The notes beneath the pieces are model-generated. The model searched no databases, was not told the origin of the DNA, and saw only the letters and a list, made by a program, of their open reading frames with translations. Shown in pieces: positions 56,301 to 64,000 of a stretch of DNA of 64,000 nucleotides. The first letter of the stretch is position 1; every line of letters starts with the position of its first letter. The DNA comes from Micrasema longulum (Eukaryota; Arthropoda; Insecta; Trichoptera; Brachycentridae): positions 1 to 64,000 of the forward strand of contig JAGVSM010001160.1 in the NCBI GenBank assembly GCA_022494885.1, read 5' to 3'. The position numbers were made by a program, and so were the translations under genes.

Positions 56301-58840
56301 ATGTACCAAATAGTGACAGGTGGCGACAAATGGATTTATTTTGAAAACCCGAACCTCACCTGGCGAAGCCAGTCCTTCAACACCAAGGCCAAATTGCTTC
56401 GGCAAGAAGACCATTCTTTGTGTCTGGTGGGACCAGAGCGGTATTGTGTATTATGAACTCTTGAAGCCCGGCGAAACCGTTAATGTGCATTGCCATCGCC
56501 AACAAATGATTAATTTAAATCATGCATTGATCGAAAGATGACCGGAATGGGCCAAAAGACATGGCAAAGTGATTTTGTTACACAACAATGCACTGTCTCA
56601 CACAGCAAAACCAGTGAAAGACACCTTGAAATCGCTTGAATGGGACATCCTTCTGCACCCGCCGCACTCCCCGACCTGGCGCCATCTGACTATTACCTCT
56701 TCCGATAGACCACCATGAAAGCTCGATGTTTGTGTGTTACACGAGCTGACGCAAAAAAACCTCATGGACCAAATTTCCATCTGCGAATCGCTGCTGAATC
56801 GCAACAAAATCGACCCATTTCTAAAGAGGATGGTGACTGATGATGAAAAGTGGGGTCACTTACAATAATGTCAAGTGACAGAGATCGTGGTCGAAAGCCA
56901 ACGCAGCCCAGACCGTGGCCAATCCAGGACTGACGGCCAGGAAGGTTTTGCTGTGTGTTTGGTGGAATTGGCAGAGAATACTCTATGAGCTGCTCCCCTA
57001 TGGCCAAACGCTCAATTCTGCCCTCTACTGCGAACAACTCGACCGTTTGAAGCTGGCGATCGAACAGAAGCGGCCAGCATTGGTGAATAGGAGAGGAATC
57101 GTGTTTCATCATGACAACGCCAGGCCGCACACATCTTTGATGACGCACCAGAAGCTCCAGGAGCTCGGATGGGAAGTTCTTATGTATCCACCTTATAGTC
57201 TGGACCTGGCACCCAGTGATTACCACCTGTTCCTGTCGTATGGCCAACGCGCTTGGGCCTGTGAAAATTGGTTGTCCAAGTTTTTTGCCAATAGGGACAA
57301 GGGCTTCTCTGAGAGGGGCATTATGAAGTTGGATTCTCGTTAACAACAAATTATCGAACAGAACAACGCATATTTGGCTTAAATCGGATGATTGAAATAA
57401 AGCGAAAAATACAAAATTATTTTTTCCCCCCCAACGTATTATTTAATCTTGTGAATAAATCGGATGTTATCTTCATTTAAATATTACAGATGTTTGCATC
57501 AGAAACATATACCCAAGGGCGGTCTTCTATCCCCCCTACTGTAGTTGATCAGATAAGACTATGGGAAAATGAAAGAAACCGATTCACTTACACAGATGGC
57601 GTGGTGTATAATCAATTCCTTTCTCAGGTAAGATAAAAAATGTTTTAAAAAGAAATAAAATTTATTAACCTCATTTACAAATGTGTATATATTATGTACA
57701 AATTATTTTTTTTTTTCGAAATACAGTGAAACCTCGAAATTACTTCCTTACAATTTGCATTTACGTATAATTTTTGTAGTCCCATTGAATTTGGAATTTT
57801 TGTACATTGAAAACGCTGTTTAATGTTTTTTTCCCACAATTAATGTCGGAGCAGCTAATTTGTAATATCAAATAAAAGATAGTTTATTGTGTTTTGCAAA
57901 CATTTATTGCAGCCATTTTTGTGTTTCACAGACATTTATTATTTATAAATATGATATTAAAAAATGGTTAAACATTACGGCTCCATAAGCTTTTAAATAA
58001 AAATAAAAAATCTGAATTAATGTTTTTCACTACCCTCCATTAAAAATTTTTATCGGTCCCTTCAAAAATGTAATTTAGGGGTTTTACTGTAATTTAAATT
58101 TAACATTTCATGATTAATATGTAGTACTTAATTAAAAAATAATTATCATAGCAATTGTTAGGTTTAAACTATTTATGTAAAAATAAATCATTATGAAATG
58201 GCATATTAGATTTTGTTAAAATGTTAGTGGTTTTCTACTATTTCTACTAAAGTGTGAAGATTAAAATTATGTATGGTGTGAGGAATCCGACTACACTCGT
58301 TTAAGTCAAATATTAACTGTCTATTGACAAAACGGTCCAAGAAATTTTTTGAACTTCTAAATTAGATGAAAGTTTATTGTAATTAAAATATTTAATAAAT
58401 GACAGGTTGACACATTTATTCGATAGACCAATAACCAATCCATCACCGTCAATCTGACGATGTCCCCAGAGCAATGAAACCAGTTATTGGTCTATCAAAG
58501 TGGATTAAAGTTTCAACCAAAAACTATTAAATGTTTTATTTTACTAACAAAATTGTAATTCATTCTTAAGACTATTTGTAAATTCAGGAAGCAAAACTCG
58601 ATCTTTCCTAAATCGCAAAATTCTTAGTAAATATATTCATATTGTTGCATAAATCTGGAGAATCACCATTGTTAATCAATTATAATTTTATTTCAGGCCG
58701 ATTATGTGGTGTTGAAAGATCACGCACATCAGTTGGGTGTTTTGGTTTGGGAAAATGAAAGAACTAGAACAATGGTTGTTACCAAACAGGGTCACGATGA
58801 TGTGAAAAAGTTTTGGAAGAGATATTCCAAAAGTTCATAG
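47315..58840 (+). CDS. GTF2H4: General transcription factor IIH subunit 4 (TFIIH p52/Tfb2)
   Basis: Core TFIIH subunit that anchors and stimulates the XPB ATPase in transcription initiation and nucleotide excision repair. Exons are 47315-47466, 48723-48827, 49725-49856, 51240-51425, 53156-53336, 54115-54198, 54293-54495, 55211-55325, 57490-57627 and 58697-58840: 1440 nt, 479 aa plus stop (human 462). Diagnostic stretches: [18 protein letters not shown] (exon 2), GGLPGW and [10 protein letters not shown] (exons 3/4), [11 protein letters not shown] (exon 4), [15 protein letters not shown] and [12 protein letters not shown] (exon 5), [14 protein letters not shown] (exon 6), [11 protein letters not shown] and [20 protein letters not shown] (exon 7), [18 protein letters not shown] (exon 8), [13 protein letters not shown] and [10 protein letters not shown] (exon 9), and [18 protein letters not shown] and [13 protein letters not shown] (exon 10, the p8/Tfb5-binding C-terminus). 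The exon 6 donor is the less common GTGCGT. Introns are crowded with LINE, SINE and mariner relics, which explains the 11.5-kb span. Confidence 0.96.
47510..48428 (+). pseudogene. Jockey/CR1-like LINE RT fragment in GTF2H4 intron 1
   Basis: Broken frames: [17 protein letters not shown], then the catalytic box as [10 protein letters not shown] (normally YADD), LVNMD-like, [26 protein letters not shown] and finally [14 protein letters not shown] near 48350. Many stops. Followed at once by a SINE. Confidence 0.7.
48431..48692 (+). repeat. tRNA-derived SINE (family 1), near full length
   Basis: TTGCCTACCATGCTTGAGGTC, B box GGTTCTAATCCTGG, body ACACCTGAAGCGTAAGAC and a GATGATGAT tail ending about 30 bp before the GTF2H4 exon 2 acceptor. 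Confidence 0.8.
48860..49010 (+). pseudogene. Short LINE fragment (family of 21065)
   Basis: GTGCACAAATGTTGAGATC... [18 protein letters not shown] parallels MDSKRTTKRIYDANVDGC in the 21065 copy. GTF2H4 intron 2. Confidence 0.65.
49365..49575 (+). pseudogene. Non-LTR LINE 3' end
   Basis: Broken frames [21 protein letters not shown], then RGGAIAG/WCDSWQS region and SQKG followed by an AAGAAGAAGAAT tail. This is the usual end of a second insect LINE family (R-P-x-K-R-W-x-D-S-W). GTF2H4 intron 2. Confidence 0.6.
49933..50265 (+). repeat. tRNA-derived SINE (family 2) interrupted by repeat Z
   Basis: The head GGGTTGTGGTCCCATGGCTA stops at about 49953. About 180 bp matching 16160-16330 follows, and then the SINE resumes at about 50133 with AAGGTTCGAACCCTACTCTG and continues to ATAAGAACGCAAATATTT. 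The order proves the insertion came after the SINE. GTF2H4 intron 3. Confidence 0.75.
51455..52275 (+). pseudogene. Jockey-like LINE C-terminal part with 3' end, GTF2H4 intron 4
   Basis: One long frame (to the stop near 52063): [77 protein letters not shown] and [14 protein letters not shown]. 3' UTR ends GGCTTAGGCCGTATATATATATAATAAATAAATAAA. 5'-truncated but the kept region is open for at least 165 codons, so it is a fairly recent insertion. Confidence 0.88.
52733..52876 (+). repeat. Intronic direct repeat W, copy 1
   Basis: ACCAAAAACAAAAAAAAATA, TTATATGTGTACAATA and GATGACAAACTATTATTTAATAG are shared, in order, with 54715-54848 in GTF2H4 intron 7. Shorter flanking duplications (CAAATGCAGCTAGTTCCATCTGC type) also occur at about 52480 and 52970. 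Confidence 0.7.
53815..54072 (+). repeat. tRNA-derived SINE (family 1), near full length
   Basis: CTCCTTGTTGTGTATTGGTTGG head, GGTTCCGGGTTTGATTCTTGG B box, CCTGGACTGGCACATGAAG body, GCAGTGCCCAATGCACCA and a GATGAT tail ending about 40 bp before GTF2H4 exon 6. Confidence 0.8.
54715..54848 (+). repeat. Intronic direct repeat W, copy 2
   Basis: Matches 52733-52876 over its length with scattered substitutions. GTF2H4 intron 7. Confidence 0.7.
55745..56711 (+). pseudogene. Mariner transposase relic 1
   Basis: Frameshifted transposase: [49 protein letters not shown] (normally TGDEKW), [60 protein letters not shown] (the catalytic D in HDNA is now N) and [11 protein letters not shown]. All three catalytic segments of the mariner DD34D triad are traceable but inactivated. 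GTF2H4 intron 8. Confidence 0.85.
56712..57420 (+). pseudogene. Mariner transposase relic 2 (different subfamily)
   Basis: Starts in the middle of the protein: [36 protein letters not shown], then [72 protein letters not shown] and [20 protein letters not shown] 142-codon stretch is still open. Sequence between motifs differs from relic 1, so this is another mariner lineage joined to it. Confidence 0.87.
58421..58499. repeat. Short inverted repeat in GTF2H4 intron 9
   Basis: GATAGACCAATAAC near 58422 pairs exactly with GTTATTGGTCTATC ending near 58497, with about 48 nt of GC-richer loop. Possible hairpin or mini foldback element. Confidence 0.65.
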
Positions 58841-60746
58841 TGATATTCTCAATGTATTATTAGTCAATCAATTATTTATATGTGAAACTAAAATAAGATA
58901 TATTAAGTGTACTATGGTTGTTGTGAATTTATCATTACATGAATATTCCAATTGGTGATTTGATTTTTAATTTATAGAAATCCTTATCAGTAAACAAATT
59001 CAGACACACATTTTCGTTTGTTTTTTATTATATTTTAATGAAATTATATAACTATGCTCGGTGAGAACATTATTTTAGTGAAAATTTGTCTTTTTCAGTT
59101 GCACTATTTCTATGGAGCATTGGCGGTTGTTTTTTGGGTGAGCATTGACATTTAAAAAACAAGCGCTCACAATTTTTTCCATTTCGTTTGTATATAATTA
59201 TCAAAACTATCTGTATAACAGTAGAAACATCAGCAGTTTTTCCCGCTCGGTATGGGAGACATTCACACTGAGAAGTTTATTTTTGTGCTTCTATATTCTA
59301 AGATTGTTTTTAAGATATATTTTTGAATTATCTTTAAGGTGTGGATGATTATAAATGCTTTTCCAAAGAAATTTATGTTTTTTTGTTCATATATGAAGTT
59401 TAGCAACAAAAATAATTAAACCACCAATAACCTCAAGGTTAGGAGAGTCCTTCTCATCTCAGTTGGTTCATAAATTAGTTTATTTACTCAAGATGTTTCT
59501 ATTTTTGTTTTTAAATTTGCAAATGGTATTTGGAATTTAATTGTTTTTTCATATGAACTACAGCTTGCTCACCACATACCGCACACCGCATCCGAGGACA
59601 TAAGTTTCCTTGGCGGTGCCCACATACACGGAAAAGTTGCTCGTTGCCGAACGAGAAAAGCTACCCGCTCGAAAGAGCTATCTGTAAATTGGTAGCTTTA
59701 GCATCTTTGTGCTGAAAGAAGCTAATCCAGAAGTACATAATATGCACTTCATTGGATTGAGCAACGAGTGAAGTGAATTCTTCACTGACTGGAATTAAAT
59801 TGATTGGACATGACCAATTTGCCGAAATGATTACAAAACTTTTTAAAAGCCTTGAAATTCTTTTTGACCTATAACAGGGCTAAGGATAGTAGCGAGAAGC
59901 TCCATTCGGTAATCATAGAGGGGGGTAGTCAATTGTTTTTTTTTCTCAGATAGTATGCTATTGACCCCAATCTGATTTTTTTATTTTTTTATTAATAAAT
60001 TTCATAAAAGGTACATGTTTTTTAAAAATTCTATACAGATCTACTTTTATACAACTAGTAAATGTTATCACTGTAACTCTTCAAAAAAAGAGAATAACTC
60101 GATTAACTCGCTTACTAGATTTACTATCAAATATTAAATACGGAAAACAAAACCAAATTATTAAGTGCATTACATCCAAATCGCCACAATGCATCTTCAT
60201 ACATGCTATAATTTAATGACAGGTTTAGTAATCAAAACAGGCCTCAGCGACAAAACTATTTTATATGTTGTATCATAATTTTATTTTCATATCCCGGAAA
60301 AATATTTTTTCATGAACTGCAAATTTATAGGTATTTAAAATTAATGTTACAAGGTATAGCAACTGAAAAATAATATGAGATGTTTTATTATCTTTCAGTT
60401 GCTTTGCAAAACCAGATTCATACTTAATCCTGAAAAATATTATGATTTAACACAAGGTACATCTCCTAATACTCCAGCTTATGTTCCCAGATTTACATAG
60501 ACTACAAAAAAACTCAAGAGTTAAGGGGTTCTTTTTTTGAAAAACTTTGAAAACCCTAGTATGTATTTATATTAAACAATTGTATTATTGTGTGCAAAGT
60601 TAAATTGATATAAAAGATCTTTGTCAGACTGAATACAGCATTCCACTTGTTGCGAGTTTAACAAACTTGAATTTACAAATTTGTGATTCCTCAAACCGAG
60701 CTATCGAATACAAGTAGATATGGGAATGTTTGTCTAAAGAAACGAA
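58841..60746. other. Spacer between GTF2H4 and SKA1 stops
   Basis: Contains both 3' UTRs and, at about 59570-59800, a CpG-richer patch without recognisable protein or repeat. No further gene seen. Confidence 0.45.
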
Positions 60747-62302
60747 CTAATCGGTGATAGTGATATATCTAACAAGTCCTCCATCTCTAACTTCTTGGAG
60801 GCGTCCGGTATGTCTGAGCATAGGTATTAAATTCAGTGTGTGTTTGTCTATCTTTCCACCCATTGCAATCTTTAAATCTTCTTGCGTTATAAACAACTTT
60901 CCTAAAAAAAAAGTATACGTATATTAAAATAAATTATAATAAATAAATGTATTTAGATTACATTATAATAACTGGCGTCCCAGCAACCTGTGTAGATTTA
61001 TTAAGACGGCCCTCCGAAAGAAAATTCTCACCCTCCAAGCACAAGTCTTTGAAGAGGCAGGCTACTAAATTGAGGGCAAATGCTCTCATGTCTATTGCTA
61101 AATCTCCTCCAAGCCCTTAAAGTAACGGGCTATTAGGTAGGAGGCGATAGCTCTCTCATCCTCAGGTTTGACCTATGCTCTACCGAGAATGCGGCTTCTT
61201 TTGTTATATATTTACATAACATGTGTAAGGGTGTTACATCGTCTGCACTGCCGAACCTACATCTAGAAGTTGCATGAGATTCATTCAATCAAGGTGTTGA
61301 TATGTACACTTATATATTAAAATAATACATCTGGTGCCATATGGCCACACTGATGATTAAACGTCATTGTAAATCATAGTTTGACATTACAAAAAAATAA
61401 TACGGTTTGGTCAATTCAACCTAATTAAGTAAGTGGTTTGGGTATTGCTTAAGGTCGAAATAATGTTCTAAATGAAAATCATCATGTTTGGTTCCACATG
61501 TTCATATTTATTTGACATTTAATCATCAGGTGGTCATATATGAAGCAAAGTGTAGCCGCATGCAAAACATGAATATTTCAAAATTTATTTCTTCTTTGCT
61601 CCAGCGAAAAGATTCACATTGGCACCCCTGGGCTGCTATTCTGAAAGCTTTTATAGTGCATAATTAGTAAGTAAATATGCGCTGTAAAAGCGTTTAAAAT
61701 ACCAGCCCTGGTAAGTGTAGTCATCATGTGCTTCTTTATACAAAATCGAAATTAAAATGGCACCGTCTCTGCATGCCTTTCATAAGCTTCTCTATAAAAC
61801 ATTTTATCTGAATTTTATTAGCATTTTATCACCATACATTCACATATTAAAAGTTGAGACATCTACATAATCTTTATGATACAACACAAAATGTGTGCAT
61901 TTGTCTGTTTGTTTGTTTGTCCATCACAGTATCTCCTCCAAATGGCAAGTGAAATTTTAACATGTCGTTTTCGGCACAATTTGTATTTCAACTGCGATAT
62001 TTACGAGCCAAATTTTTCTCGGTCTTCCTCGCTACAGAATCAAACTTTTAAACTTTTAAATTTGAAAATAGGAATCAATGACAGTGGCTTACTGGATCCC
62101 GTCTGTGTCATACTATATTAAAGTTTTACCTTTTGTTTTTGGACATTCTTGCCTCTTGAACATCGTGAACTTGTCTTTTTCGAGCCTTTTTTTCAGAGCA
62201 GATTTATTGGAATGAAGAAGAGTATATTTTTCATCAATACATTGATTGATTTTATCTATAAACGAGTTGATTGTATCATATGTCACTCTTCCCCGCATAT
62301 AT
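60747..62302 (-). CDS. SKA1: Spindle and kinetochore-associated protein 1, C-terminal two exons (5' part not found)
   Basis: SKA1 is part of the Ska complex, which couples kinetochores to depolymerising microtubules. The last two exons are visible: 62302-62130 (acceptor TTTTATAG, donor GGTAAAAC) and 60901-60747 ending in TAG. They encode YMRGRVTYDTINSFIDKIN, KYTLLHSNK and KRQECPKTKG, joined to KLFITQEDLKIAMGG, LIPMLRHTGRLQEVRDGG and LVRYITITD. Order and spacing match the winged-helix microtubule-binding domain of SKA1 (human YMKSRLTYNQIN, KYKILHQPKK, LNILRHCRRLSEVRGGGLTRYVIT). The exon begins in phase 2, so an upstream exon is required; I did not find the N-terminal coiled-coil exons in the remaining 1.7 kb, which is filled with repeats, so they probably lie beyond the right edge. 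The gene is tail-to-tail with GTF2H4. Confidence 0.85.
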
Positions 62303-62447
62303 CTATAAAAATAGTTGAATTATTACAACTGATAAAATTTCAGCATTTTCTTTTCCTATTCTACACAAATTGACAATAATAATGCGTTAGAATGCAGAAT
62401 TAAAATGGACTTATTTCATAATTTACGCAAAAAGTTTTATAATAAGT

Positions 62448-62668
62448 AATCATCAAACCCTAATCAGCACCCAGTGGTGCACATGGCACTGCATTAGTAA
62501 AGTACATGAATTGCAACTCGATCATCACTCAAAATTATCAGTCTTGGGCTTTGGGAACCAGTGAAAGTCGCAGTATAAAACCACCATATAAACTAATATT
62601 AATTTCATATCGACTCTTCCAGGAATCAAATCCAAGACCTCAAGCTTGGTAGGCAGAACACCAACCAA
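62448..62668 (-). repeat. SINE family 1, diverged
   Basis: GTGGTGCACATGGCACTGCA near the 3' end, B-box region CTTCCAGGAATCAAATCCAA and CTCAAGCTTGGTAGGCAG. Upstream of the recognised SKA1 exons. Confidence 0.65.
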
Positions 62669-62877
62669 TAATAAATAATGTATGATATTTATTTACAAAT
62701 AGAATGATAGTTGTAATATTATCATCAATCTGCTTTACTTCACAAAAATATATTTGTTGATTTATCAAGTGGTGACGCCCTTATCTTGAATCAAACAGGT
62801 TTTAACCAATACTATTTTTCCCCATATGAATTATTATTTCTCATATCTTAATGTTGCGGCCCGCATAACTTGGCAAA

Positions 62878-63235
62878 CATTTATTTATTTATTTATTTAT
62901 ATACGGCATTTCTGCCATTTACATATATGTGGTATAAAGAGTGCTTAAAAATAAAAATATTAAAAAAAAAATCGAGTATGAAATATTTGTATGTAACTTA
63001 AAGAAAAGAGGTTGAGATGGCTAATCAGATGGCAGAGTCTATGATTCTGGCTATATGAACCAGCCCAAGCCCATTTCTGGTTAGTAACCCTGTTGACTAA
63101 AACATGATTTTTTATGAGTTATATACCACAGAAATATCTCTCTCTTCATATCAACAATGTTATGAGATGTGGGAGTATTTTAAGGCAGCTTCTATTGCCA
63201 AGACTCTGCTAAGAGTGCTGCATTGTGTAGGTATG
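62878..63235 (-). pseudogene. LINE 3' end fragment
   Basis: Minus strand: LAIEAALKYSH (RNase H-like fragment), TLPSD-PSQPLF and a 3' end ATGGCAGAAATGCCGTATAT(AAATA)n, the same GCCGTATAT plus AATA tail as at 52240. Confidence 0.5.
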
Positions 63236-64000
63236 GACTATTATCATAATTTCCCTATCCGCACCCACTGGTGTAAAGGGCACTGCATCGGTACTCCAAA
63301 TTGCGGTGTTTCTGAATCATTTGTGATAGGTGAAAGGTAAGGTTATTTTACGCCAGGAACAATTAAGCTTAGTACATGTATATCTTTGTAGAACCATCTT
63401 TAAGACAAATATTTCACGTCCATCCTGTCAGGAATCGAACCCGGAATCTCAAGCATGGTAGACGAATGCGCCAAATACTACACTACGAGATGGGCTAATC
63501 TCTACTCAATTTCTTTTTTCAAGATTTTAATCTGACAGTAGCCACTGATTAAAAAAAGTCAGCTAGATGAGGAAGATTTAAACCATATTTTTCTTGGATG
63601 CCCCATAAATGATTGTTATCCTGATTTCCTATCCGACCTCTCTGATATTAATATCCCATTCCCTATTCATATTCTAACTCTCCTGTCCCCACCCAATAAA
63701 CGTGTATTTAAAATCTTATGTAAATATCTAGTTGTAAATGGTGTAAAGTTGTAAATATGTTTTATTATTATATGTTTATATTATATTAAATACTAACATA
63801 CTAACTTGTACATATTATATTACTAAAACATGTGTATATATGTAAAAAACAAAAATACTCGACACTGGCCAGAACACCCGAATCGAGAAGTGAAAAGGCC
63901 GGGAAAAAAACGAAGAAGAAGATTAAAAAAAAGATTTGTCCAGTGCTCTTGTTCTATTTCACACGCAGAACTGTATTCGTTATCGGGAAGGACACAGACA
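63235..64000 (-). repeat. Composite SINE plus module M, copy 3, split by a LINE insertion
   Basis: SINE body and tRNA head at 63235-63490 (B box GGTTCGATTCCTGACAGG on the minus strand). Module M begins at about 63495, is interrupted at 63559-63920, and resumes to the right edge (GTTCTATTTCACACGCAGAA, GAACTGTATTCG). Confidence 0.75.
63559..63920 (+). pseudogene. LINE 3' fragment inserted in module M
   Basis: An open frame reads LDEEDLNHIFLGCPINDCYP, LSDINIPFPIHILTLLSPPN and KRVFKILCKYLVVNGVKL before a stop, the end of a LINE polyprotein with its H-x-F-x-x-C-P motif. The 3' tail is AACGAAGAAGAA. Both sides show the direct repeat GATTAAAAAAAG (63547-63558 and from 63921), a likely target-site duplication. 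Confidence 0.8.

Noticed and set aside
62149..62373. 74-codon plus-strand frame opposite SKA1 exon
   Set aside because: It is the antisense shadow of the SKA1 coding exon.
1..64000. CRISPR array, prokaryotic operon or phage island
   Set aside because: No regularly spaced repeats; all real genes are intron-containing animal genes.

Overview
The window is AT-rich eukaryotic nuclear DNA, most likely from an insect. The genes are split by GT-AG introns. The conserved proteins are animal-type (mitochondrial PNPase, RNase P Rpp21, a TatD nuclease, TFIIH p52, kinetochore SKA1). The intergenic space and introns are packed with tRNA-derived SINEs, 5'-truncated non-LTR retrotransposon fragments, hAT, mariner and piggyBac relics and foldback elements. 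I cannot name the species; the repeat mix resembles that of repeat-rich insects such as hemipterans, but that is only an impression.

Layout. 1-23,100: no recognisable host gene. This is a repeat desert holding a piggyBac N-terminal relic, several SINEs, two large foldback elements, a 1.16-kb hAT-type element (9751-10908) with an exact 8-bp target duplication and a LINE fragment inside it, and a 673-bp non-autonomous DNA transposon (20186-20858), also with an exact 8-bp duplication. 23,136-32,788 (minus): 12 exons of mitochondrial polynucleotide phosphorylase (718 codons, missing only the very C-terminal S1 part). 34,518-36,014 (plus): RNase P/MRP subunit Rpp21, 3 exons, 152 aa, complete. 36,015-40,035: AT-rich spacer with a mariner N-terminal relic. 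40,036-46,698 (minus): TatD-family metal-dependent nuclease, 6 exons, 304 aa, complete. 47,315-58,840 (plus): TFIIH subunit 4 (p52), 10 exons, 479 aa, complete. 60,747-62,302 (minus): the last two exons of SKA1 (microtubule-binding domain); its 5' exons were not found.

All exon phases join in frame: PNPase 2154 nt, TatD 915 nt and TFIIH p52 1440 nt are all multiples of three, and the splice sites read GT...AG. PNPase and Rpp21 form one head-to-head pair and TatD and TFIIH p52 a closer one (616 bp between start codons), so shared promoters are possible. The genes are unrelated housekeeping functions (RNA decay and processing, nuclease, transcription/repair, chromosome segregation) and do not form a pathway.

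I found no CRISPR, operon or new multi-gene system. The most notable observations concern the mobile DNA: a composite SINE with a recurrent extra module upstream of the tRNA-like head, a LINE fragment abutting the splice donor of a PNPase exon, a chimera of two different mariners in a TFIIH intron, and several clean nested insertions.
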